From an uncultured Carboxylicivirga sp. (lineage in GTDB: Bacteria > Bacteroidota > Bacteroidia > Bacteroidales > Marinilabiliaceae), in NCBI GenBank assembly GCA_947503525.1, contig CANNEA010000005.1, positions 186,001-250,000 on the forward strand: 64,000 bases of DNA, in the 5' to 3' direction. The translations under genes and the position numbers were made by a program. Positions 10,100-18,246 of the stretch are shown here, one piece after another. The notes beneath the pieces were generated by a model that had not been told where the DNA came from, did not search any database, and worked only from the letters and a program-made list of their open reading frames with translations. Positions within the stretch are counted from its first letter, which is position 1. The number at the start of each line of letters is the position of its first letter.

Positions 10100-10115
10100 T
10101 TACGACAATTCGTAA
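10100..10115. promoter_or_regulatory. Inverted repeat between ppc and the M28 peptidase gene
   Basis: TTACGA-CAAT-TCGTAA is a perfect 6-bp dyad with a 4-bp spacer. It sits in the divergent gap, 46 bp before the ppc start. It has the size of a homodimeric regulator site. No regulator is linked to it, so it could be chance. Confidence 0.3.
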
Positions 10116-10237
10116 TAAATCAACATTTTTATTTGGAATAAAAATTCGAATTTAACGAAAGTCTCATTTTGGTATGAAATATTTCGGAAATAACTATATT
10201 GCACTTAGGATATTTCTTACCCAAAAACCTCAGTTAA

Positions 10238-12004
10238 ATGAATAAATCTATATGGCAATTATTCTTGCCTGTCGTGGCCTTGCTGATCACCGGATGTGTT
10301 AGTCAAACAAATCCAGAAATAACGAAGGATGAAATACTTAATCACATTGAATATTTAGCATCAGACAGTCTGGAAGGCAGGCTTCCAGGGACTACAGGAG
10401 GGCTATTAGCTGCTCAATACATTAAAAAACAATTTGAGGCCAATCAACTTGAAGCCTTCACGCAAGATGGCTTCCAACGTTTTGACATTGTGACCAAGTG
10501 TTCACTGGGCGAATCCAATTACCTTATTATCAATACTGACACCTTGGCTATAAGTTCAGAATTTATGCCTTTAGCATTTTCAGCCAATACCGCAGCTGAT
10601 GGTGAACTTATTTTTGCTGGCTATGGGTTTGACATTGATTCCGACAGCCTGCAATGGAATGATTATCTTAATCTGGATGTTAAGGGGAAATGGGTTTTGT
10701 TATTAAGAGACGATCCGGAACCGGATAATATGACCAGTGAGTTTATTCCTTTTGCAGGTGATAGAGCTAAAGTCACCTTAGCAAAAGATAAAGGCGCAGT
10801 AGGCGTTCTTTTGGTTAACGGTGTGAATAGTTCAAAAAAGGATAAAACTCTGGAACTAAACTACGATCAAAATATAAGCGATGCGGGCATTCCGGTAATT
10901 AGCATAACACGTAAAGTTGCCAACTCTATTCTTTTGAGTGCCATTGAAGATTACGAGAGTCGAATTATTGAAAACGGTGAAGCAGAGGCCAAGCTTAGGT
11001 CAACAATAATTAAGGCAAAAACGGAAATAGTCCAGGAAGTATCAACTAGCCAAAATGTGGTATACCAATTAAAGGCAAAACAGGAAAGTGATCAATACAT
11101 TATTATAGGGGGACATTACGATCATTTAGGCATGGGTGGTTCAGGTGTTAGTTCAAGAGTACCCGACACCATTGCTGTACATAATGGGGCTGACGACAAC
11201 GCATCTGGTATAGCAGGCCTTATAGAATTGGCAGGATTCCTTGAAAACAAGCAGAATAATTTAAAAAAGAACATCCTATTTGTGGCCTTTGATGCTGAAG
11301 AAATGGGCCTACTGGGTTCAAAGCATTTTATTAATAACTGGAGTGAAGAAGATGGTAAAATTGTTAGCATGCTAAACTTCGATATGATCGGAAGAATGAA
11401 ACATGACACCGTCGGGATAACCATTGGTGGTACAGGCACTGCTCTTGAATTTGATTCCTTACTCGCCATTAAGCAAGCTAGTTTTAATATTAGCAAACTT
11501 CCTGATGGTTACGGACCTTCTGATCATGCCCCTTTTTATTCGGAAAAGATACCGGTACTATTCTTTTCTACAGGTGCGCATAGCGATTACCACACTCCAA
11601 AAGATGATATTGAATTTATTAAAGCCGACAAAGAAAAAGCGATTCTTGATTATGCGGCTCTCTTAATTCTAAATATGGCATCTAATTCCGATACATTAAC
11701 TTTCCAATCTACCGGAGGCCCACAAGGTAATCAAAGACGTACACGCTTAAAGGTCACACTTGGTATTGTTCCTGATTTTTCCGGCATTGTTAAAGATGGC
11801 CTGGGCATAGATGGTGTGCGTCCGGGAGGGCCGGCTGAGGCAGGTGGTTTGAAAAAAGGGGATAAAATAACTTCGATTAATGGAGATGCAGTTACCAATA
11901 TTTATGATTATATGTTCCGCCTGTCGAAACTAAAAGTCGGAACAACTGCAATTGTAGAAATAGAACGTAAAGGTGATATCGAAATTAAATTAATTCAATT
12001 GTAA
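10238..12004 (+). CDS. Exported M28 metallopeptidase with PA and PDZ domains (lipoprotein)
   Basis: A 588-residue protein with a lipobox LLITGC (Cys ~20). A protease-associated insert spans about residues 120-230. The M28 zinc ligands are visible: GGHYDHLG near 291, HNGADDNASG near 316, FDAEEMGLLGSKHF near 352, NFDMIGRM near 379, and HSDYHTPKDD near 450. A PDZ-like domain ends the protein (~507-588), with GGPAEAGGLKKGDKI typical of the carboxylate-binding loop region. M28 enzymes of this build are aminopeptidases acting on peptides in the periplasm or at the outer membrane. The PDZ domain may bind peptide C-termini. The gene starts a run of same-strand genes with short gaps (12 bp to the next). 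Confidence 0.9.
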   Translation: MNKSIWQLFLPVVALLITGCVSQTNPEITKDEILNHIEYLASDSLEGRLPGTTGGLLAAQYIKKQFEANQLEAFTQDGFQRFDIVTKCSLGESNYLIINTDTLAISSEFMPLAFSANTAADGELIFAGYGFDIDSDSLQWNDYLNLDVKGKWVLLLRDDPEPDNMTSEFIPFAGDRAKVTLAKDKGAVGVLLVNGVNSSKKDKTLELNYDQNISDAGIPVISITRKVANSILLSAIEDYESRIIENGEAEAKLRSTIIKAKTEIVQEVSTSQNVVYQLKAKQESDQYIIIGGHYDHLGMGGSGVSSRVPDTIAVHNGADDNASGIAGLIELAGFLENKQNNLKKNILFVAFDAEEMGLLGSKHFINNWSEEDGKIVSMLNFDMIGRMKHDTVGITIGGTGTALEFDSLLAIKQASFNISKLPDGYGPSDHAPFYSEKIPVLFFSTGAHSDYHTPKDDIEFIKADKEKAILDYAALLILNMASNSDTLTFQSTGGPQGNQRRTRLKVTLGIVPDFSGIVKDGLGIDGVRPGGPAEAGGLKKGDKITSINGDAVTNIYDYMFRLSKLKVGTTAIVEIERKGDIEIKLIQL

Positions 12005-12016
12005 CAAATCAGGCAG

Positions 12017-12838
12017 ATGAACAATACTCTTAAAATGACATTATTTTGGTTGATGGCTGTTATCATCACTTTAAGTGCTGCGGTATACCAGCGTTTGACT
12101 GGCCCAACGCATCCCAAAAGAATGGAATTGCAATCCGATAGTGACACCTATAAAATTCGACTGATCAGAAGTCATGGCGGAGATAACAATTGCGAATTAA
12201 AGTTTGATATACCCGATCGTTCGATTAATGGTGAAATTAAATATAAACGCTATCCTACCACTGATAAGTGGACTAAAGTAGCAATGCATAGAACTGAACA
12301 ATTTTTAATCGCTTCCTTACCTCATCAAGCTCCTGCCGGCAAACTGGAATACAATGTTCAATTTTGGCAGAATGGAGTCGAATTGAATAAGGCTGAAGAT
12401 TACCATGTAATTATTCGCTTTAAGGGTGCTGTGCCCAAAGGTGTTTTAATCCCTCATGTATTATTAATGTTTTTTGCCATGATGATCTCTAATTTAGCCG
12501 GGATTTTAGCATTGGCCAAACACAATAGAATGGCACTATATACCAATATGACTTTTGTGCTCTTACTGATAGGGGGAATGGTATTCGGTCCAATTATGCA
12601 AAAATATGCCTTTGGCGAATATTGGACAGGATTCCCTTATGGCAAGGATTTAACCGATAATAAAACACTAATAGCATTTGTATTTTGGATCATTGCAGTT
12701 GCAGCTAACTGGAAAAAACGAAGAGCTATTTGGATCATTATAGCAGCCTTGGTTACTTTAGCCATATATTTGATTCCTCATAGTATGTTTGGAAGTGAAT
12801 TGAATTATGAATCAGGAACTGTAATAACTGGAGATTAA
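12017..12838 (+). CDS. Conserved multi-pass membrane protein of unknown function
   Basis: A 273-residue protein I cannot assign. It has one N-terminal membrane anchor (residues ~8-25), an extracytoplasmic beta-rich domain (~40-135), and four C-terminal membrane helices (~142-162, 174-194, 215-230, 238-255). The soluble part contains KYKRYPTTDKW and resembles an immunoglobulin-like domain. The loop between helices has a conserved-looking GFPYGKDLTDNKT stretch. It lies 12 bp after the M28 peptidase gene and 1 bp before the YwbE gene, so it is probably translated from one polycistronic message. That neighbourhood does not reveal a function. Confidence 0.75.
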   Translation: MNNTLKMTLFWLMAVIITLSAAVYQRLTGPTHPKRMELQSDSDTYKIRLIRSHGGDNNCELKFDIPDRSINGEIKYKRYPTTDKWTKVAMHRTEQFLIASLPHQAPAGKLEYNVQFWQNGVELNKAEDYHVIIRFKGAVPKGVLIPHVLLMFFAMMISNLAGILALAKHNRMALYTNMTFVLLLIGGMVFGPIMQKYAFGEYWTGFPYGKDLTDNKTLIAFVFWIIAVAANWKKRRAIWIIIAALVTLAIYLIPHSMFGSELNYESGTVITGD

Positions 12839-12839
12839 G

Positions 12840-13034
12840 ATGGACGGAAGAAAACGATCAGACATCAAGCCTGGAATTGAGGTAGCAATAGTGTTAAAAA
12901 AAGACCAACGAAGTGGCAATCTGACTGAAGGTGTGGTAAAAAATATATTAACCAAATCACCTCAACATCCTCATGGCATAAAGGTAAGGCTGGAAGATGG
13001 TCAGGTAGGACGAGTAAAGGAAATAATTGAATAA
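12840..13034 (+). CDS. YwbE family protein
   Basis: A 64-residue protein nearly covering the whole YwbE/DUF2196 family. It starts MDGRKRSDIKPGIEVAIVLK, continues with TEGVVKNILTKSPQHPHGIK, and ends RLEDGQVGRVKEI. This is a small beta-barrel-like fold of unknown role. Basic residues and the KOW-like look suggest nucleic-acid binding, but that is inference. It starts 1 bp after the stop of the upstream membrane protein gene and is followed 1 bp later by the next start codon. Confidence 0.88.
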   Translation: MDGRKRSDIKPGIEVAIVLKKDQRSGNLTEGVVKNILTKSPQHPHGIKVRLEDGQVGRVKEIIE

Positions 13035-13035
13035 A

Positions 13036-13539
13036 ATGGCAGCCTATTATACCAAACAACGCTTGACTGAGAAAGATAAAAAGGAGCTCAGATACCAATG
13101 CAGAGCGGGAATAGTTATGATTTTTCTAATACCTCCTGCATTGTTTGTATTACTTACTCTATTGTTTTCATTTCTTTCTCCTGATCCTTCAGTTGTAGAG
13201 TATTCATTAATAGTTGTGATTTCAATTGGTATTGGATTATTGATTGGGTATAAAATGACAAATAAATATTTCAAAGACATCAAAAATGATGAAAAGGAGT
13301 TATATATTAAGACAATAGATAAAAAGGAAAAGAAGATAGACTTTGAAGCAGGAAGTGGAAAAGCAGGCTGTCTTCTTAAAGATATGGATGCATTTACTTC
13401 ATATAGTTTTATTATTGAAAACACAGTTTATAAAGTGGACAAAACCTTGTTTGATCAATGTGAAGAAGGTGGGCAAGTAATTTTTGTCATTGCTCCTATT
13501 AGTCAATTCCGGCTGGACATTGTTCCTAAGTCAGAATAA
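13036..13539 (+). CDS. Small two-helix membrane protein of unknown function
   Basis: A 167-residue protein starting at the ATG at 13036, one base after the YwbE stop. An upstream TTG at 13027 would overlap ywbE and is less likely. There are two membrane helices (~25-47 and ~55-73) and then a cytoplasmic beta-rich tail with a Lys/Glu-rich stretch. The tail resembles small domains found beside membrane anchors, but I do not recognise a family. It is the last gene of the run that begins with the M28 peptidase. Downstream comes only the terminator region of the convergent fhs gene. Confidence 0.65.
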   Translation: MAAYYTKQRLTEKDKKELRYQCRAGIVMIFLIPPALFVLLTLLFSFLSPDPSVVEYSLIVVISIGIGLLIGYKMTNKYFKDIKNDEKELYIKTIDKKEKKIDFEAGSGKAGCLLKDMDAFTSYSFIIENTVYKVDKTLFDQCEEGGQVIFVIAPISQFRLDIVPKSE

Positions 13540-13650
13540 ATGTTTTTCCGAAGGTTCATCTAGATATTATTATTCAATGGCTAGCAATGGTACAAAAAGT
13601 GAATAGCATTCGAACAACAGGATTAAATCTTATTGGAGAGGATAAAATGA

Positions 13651-13690
13651 AATAGGCAATAGCAATTAAAACCCATAGCTACTGCCTATT
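13651..13690 (-). terminator. Candidate terminator of fhs
   Basis: AATAGGCA at 13651 pairs with TGCCTATT at 13683-13690. Inner pairing AGC/GCT extends the stem, and a T-rich stretch follows in the minus direction. It lies 20 bp past the fhs stop and could also end the convergent upstream run. Confidence 0.5.
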
Positions 13691-13710
13691 ATATTCTTAG
13701 CTGAGTACTG

Positions 13711-15405
13711 TTAAGACAATCCTGAAATCACTCCATCATTATCAATATCCATACCCTCTGAAGCAGGCACTGCTGGAAGTCCAGGCATACGCATCATCTT
13801 ACCAAGTATAGGAATGATAAAACCGGCACCTGCCGCAATTTCAAATTCACGAACTGTAACCGTAAAGCCCTTTGGACGCCCCACTAGTTTTTCATTATCA
13901 GAGAAGGATTTCTGTGTTTTAGCCATACAGACTGGCAATTGATCCAATCCTAAAGATTCTATCTTTTTAATATCTATTAATGCTTGCTTTGAGAAATCCA
14001 CACCATCAGCGCCATAAATTTCACGCGCAATGGTTTCAATTTTTGTTTTTACAGGAGCCTTATGATCGTACAAGGGCTTAAAGTTATTTTCACCTTTATC
14101 TACCGATCGCACAACTGCACGAGCTAAATTTGTTGATCCATCTCCACCAAACTCCCACGATTGGCACAACACAGCCTCTACTCCCATTTCTGAACACCTC
14201 GTTTTCACCAAAGCTATTTCACCTTCGCTATCAGAAACAAAGTTATTTATGGCAATAACCGGATTTAAACCAAATTTTTTAGCATTCTCAATATGCTTGG
14301 CCAAATTAGCAAAGCCAACATCAACACGTTCGGTACTAGGTGTATTGTATTCTTCTTTTGTCGCGCCTCCATGATGACGCAAAGCACGAATGGTTGCGAC
14401 AATGACCATTGTTTTAGGTTTTAATCCACCAACAACGGATTTTATATTCAAAAACTTCTCAGCACCTAAATCAGCACCAAATCCGGCTTCGGTTACTACA
14501 TAGTCGGATAAAGACAAGCCCATTTTAGTAGCTAGTATTGTGTTTGTTCCTTGCGCTATGTTGGCAAATGGCCCCCCATGAATGATGGCTGGGTTTCCTT
14601 CCAAAGTCTGCACCAAATTAGGTTTAACGGCATCCTTCAGTAATAAGGCCATCGAACCTTGTGCATTTATATCACGCGCATAAATTGGTTTTTTATCAAA
14701 GGTAAAACCAACAAAAATATTTCCTAATTTTTCTTTTAGGTCCTCCAAACTCTTAGCCATACATAAAATAGCCATGATCTCTGAAGCTGCCGTAATGTTA
14801 AATCCATCCTGGCGTGGAATACTGTTTCCTGTTCCTCCCAAACCAATTACAATATCACGTAAGGCACGGTCATTCATGTCAATCACACGTTTCCAAACTA
14901 CGGTTCTCGGATCGATATTCAGGCTTCGAGTTTTGCTTTGTATATTGTTATCAATTAATGCTGCCAGCAAATTGTTGGCTTTTTCAACCGCAGAAAAATC
15001 TCCTGTAAAATGAAGGTTAATATCCTCCATAGGAACAACCTGAGCATGGCCTCCACCAGCCGCTCCACCTTTTATCCCAAATACAGGTCCCAATGAAGGT
15101 TCGCGCAATACTGCCGTAGCCTGTTTCCCAATTTTATTTAAGCCTTCGGTCAAACCAATGGATACGGTTGTTTTACCTTCACCAGCTGGAGTGGGAGTTA
15201 AAGCAGTTACCAATATTAAACTGTTCTGCTCTACTTTATTCTCATCAATCAAATCCAAAGGCAGTTTGGCTTTGTACTTACCGTACATTTCCAAATCTTC
15301 GACATCCACATTTAGTTTAGATGCAATTTTTGAAATATGTTGCATCTTAGCTGATTGGGCTATCTCCAAATCACTCTTGTAAACCTTGGTTGATTGTAAC
15401 TCCAT
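13711..15405 (-). CDS. fhs: Formate--tetrahydrofolate ligase
   Basis: A 564-residue enzyme that ligates formate to THF with ATP, giving 10-formyl-THF for purine and one-carbon metabolism. The nucleotide-binding motif ALTPTPAGEGKTTVSIGL lies around residues 68-85. FGIKGGAAGGGHAQVVPM (~109-126) and VTEAGFGADLGAEKF (~295-310) are further family signatures, and the length is normal. Its presence with pflB in the same window is notable: formate made by PFL can be captured here. The gene is monocistronic on the minus strand, with a 640-bp non-coding region upstream. Confidence 0.97.
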   Translation of the reverse strand: MELQSTKVYKSDLEIAQSAKMQHISKIASKLNVDVEDLEMYGKYKAKLPLDLIDENKVEQNSLILVTALTPTPAGEGKTTVSIGLTEGLNKIGKQATAVLREPSLGPVFGIKGGAAGGGHAQVVPMEDINLHFTGDFSAVEKANNLLAALIDNNIQSKTRSLNIDPRTVVWKRVIDMNDRALRDIVIGLGGTGNSIPRQDGFNITAASEIMAILCMAKSLEDLKEKLGNIFVGFTFDKKPIYARDINAQGSMALLLKDAVKPNLVQTLEGNPAIIHGGPFANIAQGTNTILATKMGLSLSDYVVTEAGFGADLGAEKFLNIKSVVGGLKPKTMVIVATIRALRHHGGATKEEYNTPSTERVDVGFANLAKHIENAKKFGLNPVIAINNFVSDSEGEIALVKTRCSEMGVEAVLCQSWEFGGDGSTNLARAVVRSVDKGENNFKPLYDHKAPVKTKIETIAREIYGADGVDFSKQALIDIKKIESLGLDQLPVCMAKTQKSFSDNEKLVGRPKGFTVTVREFEIAAGAGFIIPILGKMMRMPGLPAVPASEGMDIDNDGVISGLS

Positions 15406-15573
15406 TTTACTTGCCTTCGAATTATTGAATAGTTTTTTTAACGAAGCGCAAAATAAATGCTTCTTATCAAGTTTTGAAGTGATAATTGTCAGTGTTTGAC
15501 CTAATTTAGAATGAAACTAAAGTGCTTAAGTATCTTTGCTACATTCTACAGCGCCACTGAGTATTTGTTCTAG

Positions 15574-15742
15574 CCCTTAAGCCTAGATTTTTTTTCCTTT
15601 AACCCTACTGTATCTTTCCTTTAACCCTACGATCCCTTTCCCTTAACCCTACTACCCCTTTCCCTTAACCCTACTACCCCTTTCCTTTAACCCTACTACC
15701 CCTTTCCTTTAACCCTAGGGCTTCTTTCCTGAAACCCTACAG
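15574..15742. repeat. 22-bp tandem repeat array, 7 full copies plus a partial one
   Basis: Units begin at 15574, 15596, 15618, 15640, 15662, 15684, 15706 and 15728 (partial). The best consensus is CCYTTAACCCTACTACCCCT plus TT. Units 3-5 are nearly identical; outer copies decay, as expected for an array growing from the middle. Every unit except the first keeps AACCCTA. The strands are strongly asymmetric (pyrimidine-rich top strand). There are no spacers, so it is not a CRISPR array. Function unknown. Confidence 0.9.
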
Positions 15743-15932
15743 ATTATATATATATATATAGGCCACTAGAATAGTCTGATGAAGGCATTCAATTGCTGGT
15801 ATATATTGTTATAAGAAATAGTAATATTTGAAAGTCCTGTATGATTTAAGGCATTCTGGAAAGCTAAATGCTATTTACAACAAATATGAAACGAGCCATG
15901 AGAGAAGTCCTCTCACAAAGGAGAATGATTAA

Positions 15933-15950
15933 TCCCGATAGCTATCGGGA
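15933..15950. repeat. 18-bp perfect palindrome TCCCGATAGCTATCGGGA
   Basis: The sequence is its own reverse complement over 18 bp. From memory, palindromes built on CGATAGCTATCG recur in intergenic regions of many Bacteroidota genomes. Only one copy was noticed in this window. It may be a dispersed repeat or a protein-binding site. Confidence 0.6.
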
Positions 15951-16048
15951 GGCGAGTTCCATGTGGCAATAAAAAACAAAATTTAGACACATGAAAAATT
16001 AATAAATTATTATAGTTTAGAGGCAACCTATCAAAACTTAACGTTGTT

Positions 16049-16510
16049 ATGAAACTAATCTCAGCAATATTATTAACCACACTAGTGGGCCTCTTATACT
16101 CTTGTTCAGTTAAACCGGAAAAAGATACAGATATGAAATATAGTTCTGCCATCACCTTTTTATATTATGAGGATTTCTCTTATGGCGTTGAGTTCTTCGA
16201 GCAGATTTTGCAATTGAATTTGGTGATGGACCAAGGTTTTGCAAGAGTATACCAGGTAAATGAAAAGGCTTACCTGGGTATGGTACAAAAAAAGGATGAA
16301 GAGGAAGTATCAGGTAATACTTTATTCTCATTGACAACATCCAATGTTAAAAGTGAGTATAGTAGAGTTAAAGTATTAGAAGTTTATGAACTATCAGAAA
16401 TAAAGCACTTTGAATCGATACCTCTCAAGTCCTTTTTCTTTGACGATAAGGAAGGGCACAAGTTTGAGATTCAACAGTTTTTAAAAGCTGATGATGTTGA
16501 AAAATTTTGA
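16049..16510 (+). CDS. VOC/glyoxalase-like lipoprotein
   Basis: A 153-residue protein with a lipobox at LLYSC (Cys ~19). The mature part has the vicinal-oxygen-chelate pattern. It starts SSAITFLYYEDFSYGVEFFEQILQ (residues ~31 on), continues with FARVYQVNEKAYLGMV, and ends with FFFDDKEGHKFEIQQF, the typical last strand of a VOC module. The usual metal-binding His of glyoxalases is not evident at the first strand, so it may be a binding protein rather than an enzyme. VOC folds on lipoproteins are uncommon. It is monocistronic and convergent with the His-rich protein gene, with a shared terminator hairpin between them. Confidence 0.65.
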   Translation: MKLISAILLTTLVGLLYSCSVKPEKDTDMKYSSAITFLYYEDFSYGVEFFEQILQLNLVMDQGFARVYQVNEKAYLGMVQKKDEEEVSGNTLFSLTTSNVKSEYSRVKVLEVYELSEIKHFESIPLKSFFFDDKEGHKFEIQQFLKADDVEKF

Positions 16511-16545
16511 AATATAAGTGTACCAAGCATTAGCTACATAAAAAT

Positions 16546-16573
16546 AAAGGGAAGCACCGTTGCACTTCCCTTT
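16546..16573 (-). terminator. Hairpin terminator between the VOC lipoprotein and His-rich protein genes
   Basis: AAAGGGAAG (16546-16554) pairs perfectly with CTTCCCTTT (16565-16573). A T-rich tail follows only in the minus direction, so it mainly ends the His-rich protein transcript. Confidence 0.75.
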
Positions 16574-16638
16574 AAACTCTAAAAAACTAAAAAATGGACA
16601 AAATTGAGCAGAATCCGGCTTACTCCATTATACCTCTG

Positions 16639-17283
16639 CTAATAGACTCTGCAGCTTAGCCTTTCCTCATGAGAATTGTATATTCTATAATACCCGTGTT
16701 TATGAGGTATATAGTAATACCCATCACAATAGTAATAGCTGTTTCCATTAACTTCTCTATAAGTATGATGGCGTGGAATATAATTCACACTTGTTAATCG
16801 TAACTGAACATTTGTATAACCTCTATTTGGTACATAGTTGTAAAATGATCCCTTACAATGATAGAAGGTATCATAACCTATTTTGAAACTCAAATAACGA
16901 TGCGAGGGCAATCGCTGTAAGTATCTCGATGAATTTCCATAAGGCTTATGGTGTGTTTCATAATTTGAACGATGCCGGTGCACATGGCTATTATGACTAC
17001 AATGCTTGCCTTTACATCCATGATGACAATGATGCGTTTGGGCGTGTTGATGATGACGCTTTTGTTGATGTTTATAATTATCACGATTATGATGATAATT
17101 ATGAGAATGCTTATTGTGTTTATCCTTCTTGTAATGCTTATGGTCACGATCTGAACGATACTCTTTTCTCGTAGATCGTCTGTGGTCATCTTTATCTTGA
17201 TGTCGATTCTGAGCCCCAAGCACAGAAATTAATCCGAAAACTAAGCTGAAAATCAATACTGCTTTTATATTTCTTGCTTTCAT
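16639..17283 (-). CDS. Exported histidine-rich protein
   Basis: A 214-residue protein with a clear signal peptide (residues 1-24, ending LISVLGAQ). Residues ~28-120 are extremely rich in His, Lys, Arg, Asp and Asn, with His-His pairs and three or four Cys inside (HHCHHGCKGKHC). This fits binding of Zn, Ni or Cu. The C-terminal ~95 residues are ordered and Tyr-rich. They end in a YYYCDGYYYIPHKHGYYRIY segment like the short repeats of surface or periplasmic DUF6515-type proteins. A metal buffer or envelope-associated metal store is a reasonable guess. Reading frames on the other strand over this stretch are composition artefacts. Confidence 0.75.
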   Translation of the reverse strand: MKARNIKAVLIFSLVFGLISVLGAQNRHQDKDDHRRSTRKEYRSDRDHKHYKKDKHNKHSHNYHHNRDNYKHQQKRHHQHAQTHHCHHGCKGKHCSHNSHVHRHRSNYETHHKPYGNSSRYLQRLPSHRYLSFKIGYDTFYHCKGSFYNYVPNRGYTNVQLRLTSVNYIPRHHTYREVNGNSYYYCDGYYYIPHKHGYYRIYNSHEERLSCRVY

Positions 17284-17422
17284 GGCGATAAGTTTAAGTT
17301 AGACATTCATTCAATACTGAATGATTATTTGTTGTCTAAAGCAATTCAAACTTTATGCCAAAACTTAACAGATATTAACAATGTAAGCCAAACAGTACTT
17401 CTAAGAATTGGTTTTATACACC

Positions 17423-18214
17423 TTAGGATTTTGGTAATTTCTTGGCTTCTTCCCAAATTAAATCCATCTCCTCCAGCGACATGGCTTTTAAATCCTTCCC
17501 AACCTTAAGTGTTTTTTCTTCGAGGTAATTAAAGCGTTGAATAAATTTTCGATTTGTCCTTTCTAAGGCGTTTTCAGGATTAACTCCGTATAAACGTGCT
17601 GCATTAATTATTGAAAAAAGAAGATCTCCAAATTCAGCTTCAGTTTTATCTTCATCATGTTGATCAATCTCAACTTTCAATTCTTCCAACTCTTCTTTCA
17701 CCTTATCCCAAACCTGTTCTTTATGCTCCCAGTCAAACCCAACCCCACGTGCTTTATCCTGAATACGATTGGCTTTTACCATGGCAGGTAAGGACATCGG
17801 AACACCTTCCAATACAGATTTATTACCTCCTTTTTCTTTGAGTTTAAGTTGTTCCCAGTTTTCTTCCACTTGTTTTGCATCTGCAACTTCAGTATCACCA
17901 AAAATATGAGGATGGCGATAAATCAACTTTTCATTTAATGCATCTATCACATCTTTCATTGTGAAATCATTAGATTCTGATCCGATTTTCGCGTAGAAAA
18001 CAATATGTAAAAGTAAATCACCTAATTCTTTCTTAATAAGCTTTGAGTCTTTTTTAATAATTGCATCCGCCAATTCATAAGTTTCCTCAATGGTTAATGT
18101 TCGGAGCGATTCATTGTTTTGCTCTTTATCCCAAGGACACTTAGCACGTAACTCATCCATTATTTCCAACAACTCTTTAAATGCAACCAAGGTCAAATCA
18201 AACTTACTACTCAT
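17423..18214 (-). CDS. mazG: Nucleoside triphosphate pyrophosphohydrolase MazG
   Basis: A 263-residue, two-domain MazG. Domain 1 has LRAKCPWDKEQNNESLRTLT (residues ~22-41) followed by EETYELADAI and the EELGDLL-type motif KKELGDLLLH. Domain 2 (from ~135) repeats the pattern with RGVGFDWEHKEQVWDKVKEE, EELKVEI and AEFGDLLFSI. It hydrolyses NTPs to NMP and pyrophosphate, cleaning the pool of aberrant nucleotides and modulating ppGpp in E. coli. It lies 32 bp downstream of the SAM-hydrolase gene on the same strand, so they probably share a transcript. Confidence 0.95.
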   Translation of the reverse strand: MSSKFDLTLVAFKELLEIMDELRAKCPWDKEQNNESLRTLTIEETYELADAIIKKDSKLIKKELGDLLLHIVFYAKIGSESNDFTMKDVIDALNEKLIYRHPHIFGDTEVADAKQVEENWEQLKLKEKGGNKSVLEGVPMSLPAMVKANRIQDKARGVGFDWEHKEQVWDKVKEELEELKVEIDQHDEDKTEAEFGDLLFSIINAARLYGVNPENALERTNRKFIQRFNYLEEKTLKVGKDLKAMSLEEMDLIWEEAKKLPKS

Positions 18215-18246
18215 ACTTTCTTTTCAATTACTAAATTTTATAAACT

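Larger units (their letters stand above)
15406..16048. other. 643-bp gene-free region
   Basis: No convincing gene. It holds a TAnnTTTG-type element (15531-15538), a 22-bp tandem repeat (15574-15742), a (TA)n tract (about 15747-15761), a small hairpin TGAGAG-AAGTC-CTCTCA (15899-15915) and an 18-bp palindrome (15933-15950). A 28-codon ORF at 15886-15972 covers the last two and is probably not coding. Confidence 0.7.

Noticed and set aside
13027-13035. TTG start for the small membrane protein after ywbE
   Set aside because: It would overlap the ywbE stop. The ATG at 13036 is one base after the stop, a normal coupled start.
15574-15742. CRISPR array
   Set aside because: Units are directly joined, with no spacers of constant length, and no cas gene is present.
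15574-15742. Telomere-like CCCTAA repeat
   Set aside because: The unit is 22 bp, not a pure hexamer, and it lies mid-chromosome between ordinary genes.
15886-15972. 28-codon ORF starting MKRAMREVL
   Set aside because: It covers a palindrome and a hairpin, which explains its sequence better than coding. A group II intron end was considered, but the domain V pattern does not close.
16890-17219. Several long frames on both strands over the His-rich gene
   Set aside because: They are composition shadows of the CAY/CAT-rich His-rich coding sequence; none shows a domain.
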